A stretch of 64,000 nucleotides of DNA from an uncultured Bacilli bacterium (GTDB lineage Bacteria; Bacillota_I; Bacilli_A; RFN20; CAG-631). The notes beneath the pieces were generated by a model. It did not search any database, was not told where the DNA came from, and saw only the letters and a list, made by a program, of their open reading frames with translations. Location: NCBI GenBank assembly GCA_934201705.1, contig CAKPXF010000002.1, positions 70,733 through 134,732 on the forward strand, read 5' to 3'. The position numbers and the translations under genes are program-made. Positions 1 to 8,663 of the stretch are shown in pieces (positions within the stretch are counted from its first letter, which is position 1; every line of letters starts with the position of its first letter).

Positions 1-38
1 TTGTTTGTTAAGATAATAATGTCATAGTTTTCATTCAT
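1..38 (-). CDS. 5' end of an unidentified gene, cut by the window edge
   Basis: Only twelve codons are visible on the minus strand, reading MNENYDIIILTN from an ATG at 38 and staying open to the edge. An AGAGGA ribosome site lies at 46-51 and a well-formed minus-strand promoter lies at 61-89, so a real start is likely. The other ATG (34) hits a stop after eight codons. The short hydrophobic stretch is too little to identify the product. Function unknown. Confidence 0.55.
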   Translation of the reverse strand, partial: MNENYDIIILTN

Positions 39-60
39 AATAAAATCCTCTTATATAAAT

Positions 61-89
61 ATTATATAGTTTGAAATTTGATATTTCAA
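61..89 (-). promoter_or_regulatory. sigma-A-type promoter with an overlapping dyad
   Basis: On the minus strand there is a TTGAAA -35 (84-89), a 17-bp spacer and a consensus TATAAT -10 (61-66), leading to the gene that starts at 38. The inverted repeat TTGAAAT (71-77) / ATTTCAA (83-89) spans the spacer and the -35 box, so a repressor could bind here. The dyad is also AT-rich and may be chance. Confidence 0.55.
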
Positions 90-127
90 TAGAAAAACAG
101 TGATTTTTCAAAGCAAAGTAGAATTGT

Positions 128-156
128 TTTAAATGATATATATGATAAACTATAAT
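128..156 (+). promoter_or_regulatory. possible promoter of the first glycan locus
   Basis: A consensus TATAAT at 151-156 has a poor -35 (TTTAAA, 128-133) with 17-bp spacing. It is the best -10 upstream of the lipoprotein gene at 201, and no other good promoter is seen before the long co-directional run that ends at 13957. The -35 mismatch keeps confidence low. Confidence 0.35.
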
Positions 157-200
157 TACAATTTAACTAGTAAAATAAATGAAAACGAGAGGAAACAAAA

Positions 201-1745
201 ATGAAAAAGAAACTATTAGTAGTATGTCTTAGTATTATAACTACATTAACTGCTTGTAACTCTAATGGTAGTGAAAGAGAAAGTTCTCAAGTAGAAAATA
301 GCTCTACAGTTGAAGATACTTCAAGCGAAGATTCTCATGTATCAGAAATCACACACATTCATAAAGGAGTTTTCCACGCCGAAATACTTCCAACATGCGA
401 AAAAGAAGGCAATGTCGCATATTATGAATGTGAATGTGGCAAAAAATTTAGTGATGAAAAATGCGAAAAGGAATTAACAAGTTATATTATTCCAGCAAAA
501 AATCATCAATATGTCAATCATGAAGCAAAGAATCCAACTCATGATGCGGTTGGTAACATTGAATATTATTCATGCTCTAATTGTGAGGAACTATTTATTT
601 TAGAAAAGGGTAATTATGTAAAAACAACAATGCTAGCAGTTACTTTAGACAAATTAGTTAGAGTGACTTTTGATGCAGATGGTGGTACAGTTATGTTTGA
701 AAATAATGAAATATCATATTATGATATCAGTAAAAATAGTAAATTAGCTGATTTTATTAATGATTTAACTGTAACAAAGGATTGCGTATTATTTGATAAA
801 TGGCAATACAAAGAAGCTGAAGGAGTATATAGCGACATCTTATTAGATACAGTATTAACACAAGATATTACGCTAAAGGCTATCTATAAGGAAGATTTAG
901 TTAATAAAGAGCTTAATAATATTTTAGATGAAGTAAAATCTACGACAATAGTAACTGATTATAATGGAGTTACTTACTTTGATACAAAAGGCACATATGA
1001 ATTTGAAATAATTGGCCAAGATTATGATTTACTAAATGAAAATGATTTACAATTAGCATATAAAACTTTAAGCGATGAGCTATTAATAGCTATCAAAAAC
1101 AATGATGAAAATGCTAAAGTTTCTGCAAGAAGCAAATTTGATGGAGTATTATTAAATACTTATACAAAATTTATTAAGACTCAAGTACACAATACCCAAA
1201 ATGAATTAAATACTTTATTTACAAAGGGCATATTTAAAGATGCCGGTAATTATATAAATTGTGGTGTAACAAATTATGCAACTTGGATTACTGCTGATGG
1301 TACGGCCGATAATAGATGGTGGACACCAGATATGGCAAAAACACACTACATTCTTGCCTCTTTAGATAATGAAGTATTTACATCAATGAGCGATGCTAAT
1401 ACTAACTATAATAATTATCTTGTAGCAATTGCTAAAGCAATGGGTCAAAAAGTAATTGAAGCAGAATTATTTTATGCGTATGATAAAAATGGAAAACCTA
1501 CATTTAATGGTGATCCAAATGCTTCTGAATGGTGGTTTGTTTGGAACTATAATGGAACTAGTGGCTTAGTTTATGATGGGCCAACAAATTATGACCCTTC
1601 AACATGTAATGAATTTAGATTAGTAAAGACTTTATATGATGTAACTGCTGAAGGCTATTCTGGAAATGATTTAAGAAAAACTACAGAATTAATTAATTAT
1701 ATTTTGACAAATCAAATTGATGAAATGTTTGCTTATAAGTCATAA
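201..1745 (+). CDS. Surface lipoprotein with Cys-pair repeats, InlB-like repeat and WWxP/FRL domain
   Basis: The protein has 514 aa. A lipoprotein signal ends at a LTAC lipobox (Cys19), so it is probably anchored on the outer face of the membrane, followed by a Ser-rich linker. Residues about 50-135 hold two repeats with CEC and CSNC pairs and conserved G-x-x-x-Y-Y, a type common in gut Firmicute surface proteins. Residues about 150-230 look like a Listeria-Bacteroides (InlB B-repeat-like) module (VTFDADGGT). The C-terminal part carries NRWWTP (about 371) and NEFRL (about 470), which also occur twice in the next lipoprotein. A good AGAGGAAA ribosome site precedes the ATG. No enzyme motif is visible; a glycan-binding or adhesive role is inferred from the neighbouring glycosidases. 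Confidence 0.8.
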   Translation: MKKKLLVVCLSIITTLTACNSNGSERESSQVENSSTVEDTSSEDSHVSEITHIHKGVFHAEILPTCEKEGNVAYYECECGKKFSDEKCEKELTSYIIPAKNHQYVNHEAKNPTHDAVGNIEYYSCSNCEELFILEKGNYVKTTMLAVTLDKLVRVTFDADGGTVMFENNEISYYDISKNSKLADFINDLTVTKDCVLFDKWQYKEAEGVYSDILLDTVLTQDITLKAIYKEDLVNKELNNILDEVKSTTIVTDYNGVTYFDTKGTYEFEIIGQDYDLLNENDLQLAYKTLSDELLIAIKNNDENAKVSARSKFDGVLLNTYTKFIKTQVHNTQNELNTLFTKGIFKDAGNYINCGVTNYATWITADGTADNRWWTPDMAKTHYILASLDNEVFTSMSDANTNYNNYLVAIAKAMGQKVIEAELFYAYDKNGKPTFNGDPNASEWWFVWNYNGTSGLVYDGPTNYDPSTCNEFRLVKTLYDVTAEGYSGNDLRKTTELINYILTNQIDEMFAYKS

Positions 1746-1768
1746 GCAAATAAGAAGGAGTAGACGTT

Positions 1769-4700
1769 ATGTTTAATAAAATAATAATAAAGAATAATAT
1801 TTTTAAGGCAGCATTGTCTGCTTCTCTTCTTTTTTTAATAGGGGGTTGTAAAAGTAATAATCATAACGATAATTCAACTGATGTAACAATTAATGAAGTG
1901 TTTTTAGCAGAATTTAAAAATGACACAATACAATATGATTTTGTAAAAAATGAGCAAGTTGTGTTTGAAAATGTAATGATTAATTTATTATTTAAAGACA
2001 ACTCTATAGTATCAATAGCTATTGATAATAAACAATTTACAAATTTTTCATCTAGTAAAGAAGGAACATATACATTGCCTATTGAATATACATACGAAAA
2101 TGAAGAATATACAATTGACTATACATATAATATACATTATTCATTAAATGAAATGAATTATTATTTATTTGTTAAAGAATTGCCATATGTAAATGAAATT
2201 CAAACTTGTGATGTTGATAACGTTATTAAAGCATTAAATTTGTATGAAAATTTAACAAATGACGAAAAAAACTATATTATAAATAATGACTTTTCTTCAA
2301 TAGAAAAGGTGAATTATTTACAAAGCTATCTAGTACCTATTTATTTAAAAGAAAAACAAGAGCAAGTATCATCATTAATTGAAGGATTAAATAAAGGAAA
2401 ATACTCGACTGAAAATTATAATGAAATAATGAATATTTCAAATGAATTTATGTTTTTTAATTGTTCGTCTTTAAGTGAAATTAATAAAAAATATGAAACC
2501 ACAATAAATAATATTAATTCAATTGAACCATTAAATATTAGCATAAATGAATATAAAGAAAAAACTATTGAGTATTTAAAGTCACTTTTACTTACGAACT
2601 TATACATTCTTGAATATGACAATAACAAATATACTATTAAAAACGAACCAATTAATTATTACAATTCTTATAAAAATGAAATAGATAATTATTTAAAGCC
2701 AATTATTAATTCACAAACAATTGAACAAATTGATGAAGGGTATAAAAGTGTATTTAAAAATATTAAAAAGCTTTATATGGATAAATTTATAAATGATGCA
2801 TTTGTCAACATTAATAATCTATATAGTAGCATTAAAAATATGGCTAATGACATCTTATCAAAATGGGATAAAGATGCAATTTCTTTAGATGGTATATATA
2901 ACAATATTAATACAGATTATTTATTAGATAATAGATGGTGGATACCTGAAGCCTATAAAATATCAACAATAATAAATGAAACTAAAAACCAATTGTCATA
3001 CGCAACAAATATTGAAGAAATTAATTCCTATTATAATGATTTAGCAGTCGAAATAACAAAAGCTACATTACAAAAGAATCTTGAAATGACTTATAGCATT
3101 AATAGAAATTTAAATAAGGGATACGATACTAATGATACAATATATTGGAATTATATAGCAGAATATTGGGGCGATACTGTTGCTAAGCAATTTACTTATA
3201 ATGGTGTTTTAACAAAATACAAAAATGAAGTTTATGGTAGTTCATCATCTAATTGCTTTAGATTAGCTGGATCATTTTATTCACCAAATTATGGTGAAAC
3301 ATCCATTTCTAGTTTAATAAATAAATATCAAGCAATAATAAATGATATTTCACCAGAACCATTAAAAATTGTTAAAATTGAAATAACTCCCCCTGAAAAA
3401 ACAACATTTGCTTTAGGTGAAGAAATTGATTTATCTACTGGTATAATAACTATATATTACAATGACTTAACATCAACAACTATTTTAATGGAGAATTCAC
3501 TATTTGATTTTGATAGTGTAGATTTAACAGTCAGTGGAAGTAAAACACTATTAATTAAATTTATTGATAAAAAAACAAATGAAGAAAAAATTATATATCT
3601 TGATATTATTATTTTTTCAACAGAAGAGGATTTAAACAATATAGTTCTTGCAATACAAAATCTTTTAACTAAAGAAATAACATTAGAATTAGTAGATTCA
3701 ATAAAAGAAATTAAAGAATTAATAAATTCATTATCTACTGATTCAAAAACTGAATTAATTAATAAATTTAATAAAGAATATAAAGAATTTCTAAGTGTTG
3801 AAGGTGTTGTAACAAAAATGTATGCTAAAACTTATTTAAATAACATTTCAATGCAATTTGAAACATTAGCATATTATACTTATTCAAGTGAAAATCAAAG
3901 TAAAATTACAAGTTTATATAATGAAATCAAAAACACTTTAGGTTCATTAAACACTATTGAAAGTGTAGATAATTATTATATAGAATATATTAATAAAATT
4001 AATTCAATAGAATACGATAAATCATTATCTATTAATGAAACAAAAGAAAAAATAATTAATTCATTAAATAGGGTTTGTACTGTTAGCTTTTATAAATTAA
4101 CAGGGACATTAAATGAAACAAGTGTTTCACTTGAGGATATTTTACTAATTAATAATGAATTAATAAATCCTAAATATCAAGAAATAGTTAATAAAATTAA
4201 GGCTGCTAATAATAATGATGAATTATATATGATTTATAATAATAATATAAATGATCTTTATAAAAAAGTATTGGAAGCATATTCTAAAGAAGCAACAAAT
4301 AATGTAAAAAATCTTTTATTTGATTTAAGAAATTCTGCTAAATGTGTCTGGTCAAATGACGAAAGCAATGATGTAATTACTATAAAAGGTGAATCAAATT
4401 CAGAATTTACGACTAATTATTTAGACAATGGTGGCTACTATTGCTGGTATACTCCAATAGCTTTTATGACAGGAACATTATATGAATTAGTTAATGTTGA
4501 TTGCTTAAATAGTAAAAATGAGATTTTTAATAAATATGATGAAAGCTATTTTGATATGTTTAGATCTGTTGCTTATAGAAATCTTATGTCAGTATATTTT
4601 TACAATCTAAGCTACAATATCACTAGTAATGAAATGATGTGGAGTGTTTTATATTTTTGCTCTCCTGGTTTTGAATATGATGGATGCTTAAAGGAATATA

Positions 4701-4831
4701 AAAATACAAAATGTGTTGATAACGAATTTAGATTATGGCGCTGGGGCTGGCATATTAATAATAAAGCAACAAATTTGAATGATTTAATATATCATTATAA
4801 TTATGATTTAACCTTATTTATTGGAGGATAA
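1769..4831 (+). CDS. Giant surface lipoprotein with two WWxP/FRL-type domains and an Ig-like domain
   Basis: The protein has 1020 aa. The signal peptide ends at a GGC lipobox (Cys27), giving a lipid-anchored protein. Helix-rich, Asn/Lys-rich stretches alternate with two copies of a domain shared with the upstream protein: NRWWIP near 389 with NCFRL near 495, and the more diverged YCWYTP near 888 with NEFRL near 985. A Big_3-like Ig module sits at about 530-610 (IEITPPEKT, then alternating beta-strands). GAAGGAG precedes the ATG, and the gene follows its relative after 23 bp. The stop (4829-4831) lies within the leader of the GH42 gene, so they are probably co-transcribed. Role unknown; glycan capture at the surface is an inference from context. 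Confidence 0.8.
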   Translation: MFNKIIIKNNIFKAALSASLLFLIGGCKSNNHNDNSTDVTINEVFLAEFKNDTIQYDFVKNEQVVFENVMINLLFKDNSIVSIAIDNKQFTNFSSSKEGTYTLPIEYTYENEEYTIDYTYNIHYSLNEMNYYLFVKELPYVNEIQTCDVDNVIKALNLYENLTNDEKNYIINNDFSSIEKVNYLQSYLVPIYLKEKQEQVSSLIEGLNKGKYSTENYNEIMNISNEFMFFNCSSLSEINKKYETTINNINSIEPLNISINEYKEKTIEYLKSLLLTNLYILEYDNNKYTIKNEPINYYNSYKNEIDNYLKPIINSQTIEQIDEGYKSVFKNIKKLYMDKFINDAFVNINNLYSSIKNMANDILSKWDKDAISLDGIYNNINTDYLLDNRWWIPEAYKISTIINETKNQLSYATNIEEINSYYNDLAVEITKATLQKNLEMTYSINRNLNKGYDTNDTIYWNYIAEYWGDTVAKQFTYNGVLTKYKNEVYGSSSSNCFRLAGSFYSPNYGETSISSLINKYQAIINDISPEPLKIVKIEITPPEKTTFALGEEIDLSTGIITIYYNDLTSTTILMENSLFDFDSVDLTVSGSKTLLIKFIDKKTNEEKIIYLDIIIFSTEEDLNNIVLAIQNLLTKEITLELVDSIKEIKELINSLSTDSKTELINKFNKEYKEFLSVEGVVTKMYAKTYLNNISMQFETLAYYTYSSENQSKITSLYNEIKNTLGSLNTIESVDNYYIEYINKINSIEYDKSLSINETKEKIINSLNRVCTVSFYKLTGTLNETSVSLEDILLINNELINPKYQEIVNKIKAANNNDELYMIYNNNINDLYKKVLEAYSKEATNNVKNLLFDLRNSAKCVWSNDESNDVITIKGESNSEFTTNYLDNGGYYCWYTPIAFMTGTLYELVNVDCLNSKNEIFNKYDESYFDMFRSVAYRNLMSVYFYNLSYNITSNEMMWSVLYFCSPGFEYDGCLKEYKNTKCVDNEFRLWRWGWHINNKATNLNDLIYHYNYDLTLFIGG

Positions 4832-4832
4832 A

Positions 4833-6800
4833 ATGATGAAATTAAAAAATAAAATATATCATGGAGTTGCTTATTATCCTGAACTTTGGGATAAAGAAAA
4901 CATTCATAAAGATATTGAAAATATGAAAATGCTAGGAATCAATGTTGTTAGAATTGCCGAATTTTCTTGGGCTTTATTAGAGCCAAAAGAAGATGAGTTT
5001 AACATCGAACTATTTGATTATGTAATTAATGAGTTAGGGGAAAATGGAATAGAAACAATATTTTGTACACCAACAGCTACTCCACCTCGCTGGTTTACTA
5101 AAAAGTATCCTGACTCATTATACGTTGACAAAAATATGGTAAAAGCAAATCATGGCTCAAGGGAGCATGTATGTTTTAATGATGAAAACTATATAAAAAG
5201 AAGTAAAATTATTGTTGAAAAGCTAGCTATGCATTATGGAAAAAATAAATATATAATTGCTTGGCAAACACATAATGAATATAATTGTCCACCAGTAAAT
5301 GAATGCGTTTGCGATAATTGTCAAAGTAAGTATCGCTCATGGTTAAAAAATAAATATCAAAATATCGATAATTTAAATCAAAAATGGGGCAGTGGTGTAT
5401 GGTCGACAAAATATAATAGCTTTGATGATATTATAGCACCACGTCCAACTCCTAATGGTCATTCAGCCTCAATGAGTACAAATTACACTTTATTTACTTT
5501 TGATAGTGTTGCAAAATACAATAAAATGCAAGTTGATATATTAAAAAAATATATTAATGTTCCAATTACTCATAATACAAATAAATGCTTTCATCTTAAT
5601 CAAGAATCTTTGTTTGAACCACTTGATTTCGTCTCATTTGATTGCTATTTAACCCAAGATATGTATCAAGAATTAGTTTTTGATGCAGAAATGTGTCGTT
5701 GTTTAAAAAAAGATACAAGATTTTTCGAAATGGAAACAGCATGTATGAGTTCTTCACATCTTCACGGAGGTTATCCAGTTCATAAAAAAGGCTTCGTTAA
5801 AATAGAAGCAGTTAACCAATTTTTTGCAGGATCAACAGGATTTTCATATTGGTTATTTAGACAACAAAGATCAGGAACAGAAATGCCACATGCTCATCTT
5901 GTTAATGCTTTTGGAACGTTAAGTGCTGGAACTACTAATGTCCTTGAAGTAAAAAAAGAAATAGAAAAACTTGAGGACTTTTTGTTAAATACTAAAAATA
6001 ATCAAGCTCGTATAGCGTTACTTTATTCAGATTACGCAAGAGCATTTGTAGCTACAGAAACCCTAGGATGTAATAATTATTTTAAAGATATATTAGATAC
6101 TTATAAGGTATTATTAAGGCTATCAGTTTATAGAGATATTATTTATGAAACATCATCATTTTCTAATTATGATGTAATAATTATTCCATTTATGATGAAT
6201 ATGAAAAAAGAATTAATTGAAAAAGTTGTACAAGCTGCTAAGGATGGTGCAACTATTATTGTTGGTCCATATAGTGGCTGGCGTGATGAGTCGCATACTT
6301 ATTATATTGATAAATGCTATGGAAATATGGAAGATTATTTTGCTAGTCATATTATTGATTGTGATAAATTGCTAGGTCAAGATGCAACATACAAATCATA
6401 TGGAATAGAAGAGAAAATTGAATGTCAAGCAAGTATTATTGAAAATGGCATTGGAACTATTAATGGTGGATATTTTGATAAAAAATCATTAATAAGTGAA
6501 AATAAAATTGGAAAAGGAAAAATAGTCTTTATTGGAACTAAGTTTAATGAAAAAATGCAAGAAAAGTATTTGAGTAATTACATTGATGAAAAAATTGCAA
6601 AAGAAGTTATTATAGATGAAGGAATTATTATTTATAAAAGGCATAACAAAGATAAGCAATATATTTGTCTTGTAAATATGACAAGAGAAGATAAAAGCTT
6701 TAAACTAAATGTAAAAGGTCGAAATTATTTTAGTAAGGAAGGAATCACAGTTGGTAAAATTTTAGCCAATGATTATGTGATTATTGAAAAATATGAGTAA
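4833..6800 (+). CDS. Beta-galactosidase, GH42 family, cytoplasmic
   Basis: GH42 enzymes cleave terminal beta-galactosides from oligosaccharides. The TIM barrel starts at the N-terminus (GVAYYPELWD, then RIAEFSWALLEP). The acid/base motif is WQTHNEY (Glu about 149), the metal-binding Cys cluster is CVCDNC, and the nucleophile motif is FFEMET (Glu about 301), followed by the family motif YWLFRQQRSGTE. A trimerisation-like domain and small C-terminal beta domain complete about 655 aa, normal for GH42. No signal peptide is present, so it works inside the cell on imported sugar. GGAGG at 4823-4827 serves ATG 4833 or 4836; an in-frame TTG at 4821 overlaps that site and is unlikely. It lies directly before the importer genes. 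Confidence 0.93.
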   Translation: MMKLKNKIYHGVAYYPELWDKENIHKDIENMKMLGINVVRIAEFSWALLEPKEDEFNIELFDYVINELGENGIETIFCTPTATPPRWFTKKYPDSLYVDKNMVKANHGSREHVCFNDENYIKRSKIIVEKLAMHYGKNKYIIAWQTHNEYNCPPVNECVCDNCQSKYRSWLKNKYQNIDNLNQKWGSGVWSTKYNSFDDIIAPRPTPNGHSASMSTNYTLFTFDSVAKYNKMQVDILKKYINVPITHNTNKCFHLNQESLFEPLDFVSFDCYLTQDMYQELVFDAEMCRCLKKDTRFFEMETACMSSSHLHGGYPVHKKGFVKIEAVNQFFAGSTGFSYWLFRQQRSGTEMPHAHLVNAFGTLSAGTTNVLEVKKEIEKLEDFLLNTKNNQARIALLYSDYARAFVATETLGCNNYFKDILDTYKVLLRLSVYRDIIYETSSFSNYDVIIIPFMMNMKKELIEKVVQAAKDGATIIVGPYSGWRDESHTYYIDKCYGNMEDYFASHIIDCDKLLGQDATYKSYGIEEKIECQASIIENGIGTINGGYFDKKSLISENKIGKGKIVFIGTKFNEKMQEKYLSNYIDEKIAKEVIIDEGIIIYKRHNKDKQYICLVNMTREDKSFKLNVKGRNYFSKEGITVGKILANDYVIIEKYE

Positions 6801-7725
6801 ATATAATAAAAATACTTTTAGATATAAGTTAAAAAAAGATTTAAAAGATAATATTGGTTTATATTTGCTAATAATTCCAGGATTTGCTTTTTTATTACTC
6901 TTTTCTTACGTACCATTATATGGAATTTCTTTAGCTTTTAAAGATTATGATATGAGCCTTGGAATAATGAAAAGTCCATCCGTTGGCCTTTACAATTTTG
7001 CTAGATTTTTTAAAGGTTATTATTTTAGTGAAATTTTAACAAATACGATACTTATAAGCTTATTTAGTTTAGTTGTTGGTTTTATTTTTCCACTTATTTT
7101 TGCTTTAAGCTTAAATAGTGTTGAAAATATTAGATTTAAGAAGGTTGTACAAATGATATCATATGCACCATATTTTATTTCTGTAGTTGTAATTGTCCAA
7201 ATGATAAATATTTTCTTTGGAAATAGTGGCGTAGTTAATAATTTATTTAAAGTACTTGGTGTAAATAAAAAAATAGATTGGACAACAAATCCTAATTCAT
7301 TTTATTCACTTTATGTTTGGAGTGGCTTATGGCAAACATTAGGCTGGAATTCTATCATTTATATTTCATCTTTAAGTAGTATTAATCCTGAATTATATGA
7401 GGCTTCAAGTATCGATGGGGCCACAAAATTGCAAAAAATTTTATTTATTGAAATACCATCAATTGCTCCAACTATTGTAACTTTACTAATTTTATCTGCA
7501 GGAGGTATTCTAGGAGTTGGCTTTGAAAAAGTATTTTTAATGCAGAATTTAGATAATTTACAAACATCAGAAGTAATTTCAACATATGTTTATAAAAAAG
7601 GATTAATTTCTAATGACTATGGGTTAGCTACTGCGGTAGGATTGTTTAATTCTGTAGTAAGCTTTGTAATGTTAGTTTTAGTTAACTTTATTTCTAAAAA
7701 GGTTTCAGATTATAGCATTATGTAA
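6793..7725 (+). CDS. Sugar ABC transporter permease, LplB/YteP type
   Basis: This inner-membrane permease belongs to a CUT1-like oligosaccharide importer of the LplB/YteP class. It has a first membrane segment near residues 25-45 (LYLLIIPGFAFLLLF), about six segments in all, and the EAA loop EASSIDGATKLQKILFIEIPSIAP that contacts the ATPase. The ATG at 6793 overlaps the end of the GH42 gene by 8 bp; a TTG three codons upstream is possible but less likely. The overlap implies translational coupling. It pairs with the permease at 7739 and the binding protein at 8664. No ATPase gene is in the cluster. Confidence 0.92.
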   Translation: MSKYNKNTFRYKLKKDLKDNIGLYLLIIPGFAFLLLFSYVPLYGISLAFKDYDMSLGIMKSPSVGLYNFARFFKGYYFSEILTNTILISLFSLVVGFIFPLIFALSLNSVENIRFKKVVQMISYAPYFISVVVIVQMINIFFGNSGVVNNLFKVLGVNKKIDWTTNPNSFYSLYVWSGLWQTLGWNSIIYISSLSSINPELYEASSIDGATKLQKILFIEIPSIAPTIVTLLILSAGGILGVGFEKVFLMQNLDNLQTSEVISTYVYKKGLISNDYGLATAVGLFNSVVSFVMLVLVNFISKKVSDYSIM

Positions 7726-7738
7726 AGGAGGAATAAAA

Positions 7739-8650
7739 ATGAATAAGATAAAGAAAAAAAAGAAAATACAAAAATGTCTGCAAGATAAGGTTTTTGATAT
7801 AATAAATATTACATTATTATCTATTGTTTTACTTGTATTTTTATATCCATTAATTTATGTTTTAAGTGCTAGTATTACTAAACCAAGTGAGGTTGTAACT
7901 GGAAAAATGTTTTTATTTCCAACTTCATTTTACTTTGATGGCTATGTTGAAATATTTAAATACAAAGAACTATGGAGAGGTTATTTAAATTCAATAATTA
8001 TAGTATCATTAGGAACAATATTGAATTTAACTATTACATTTATGGTTGGCTATTCATTAAGTCGAAATGATTTTTACGCTAAGAAATTTTTTATGGTATT
8101 TTTTATCTTTGCCATGTTCTTTAGTGGAGGGTTAATACCAACTTATTTATTAATAAGTAAAACATTATCAATGCAAGATTCAATTTTAGCATTAATAATT
8201 CCAAGTGCTGTTTCTGTATGGAATATAATATTAGCCAAAACGTATTTTTCAAATAATATACCTCACGAGCTATTAGAGGCAGCCAAAATTGATGGATGTG
8301 GAAATATTAGATTCTTTATGAAAATAGCCATTCCACTTGCCAAGCCAATTATCGCAGTTATTGCTTTATACAACATAGTTGGCAGATGGAATTCATACTT
8401 TGATGCAATGATATTTTTAGATTCACCTGAAAAATATCCGTTGCAACTTGTAATTAAAAACTTGATTTCAGAAAATCAAATTGGCAATTTAGATCCAAAT
8501 GCTGGTCAAATTACAATTGATAATTTGTATAAAGTTGAAGGAATGAAATATGGAGTTATTATTCTTTCAACATTACCCATGCTGATAATATATCCATTTA
8601 TACAAAAATACTTTGTTAATGGTGTATTAGTTGGTTCAATTAAAGGATAA
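7739..8650 (+). CDS. Sugar ABC transporter permease, YtcP/LplC type
   Basis: This is the second permease of the same importer, 303 aa with about six membrane segments. A basic N-terminus is followed by a first segment at about 22-45. The EAA loop reads ELLEAAKIDGCGNIRFFMKIAIPLAKP. The C-terminus KYFVNGVLVGSIKG is the classic end of YtcP/LplC proteins. A strong AAAGGAGGAATAAAA leader precedes the ATG, 13 bp after the partner permease. The pair should form the channel and dock a MsmX-like ATPase encoded elsewhere. Confidence 0.93.
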   Translation: MNKIKKKKKIQKCLQDKVFDIINITLLSIVLLVFLYPLIYVLSASITKPSEVVTGKMFLFPTSFYFDGYVEIFKYKELWRGYLNSIIIVSLGTILNLTITFMVGYSLSRNDFYAKKFFMVFFIFAMFFSGGLIPTYLLISKTLSMQDSILALIIPSAVSVWNIILAKTYFSNNIPHELLEAAKIDGCGNIRFFMKIAIPLAKPIIAVIALYNIVGRWNSYFDAMIFLDSPEKYPLQLVIKNLISENQIGNLDPNAGQITIDNLYKVEGMKYGVIILSTLPMLIIYPFIQKYFVNGVLVGSIKG

Positions 8651-8663
8651 AGGAGAAAGAAAA

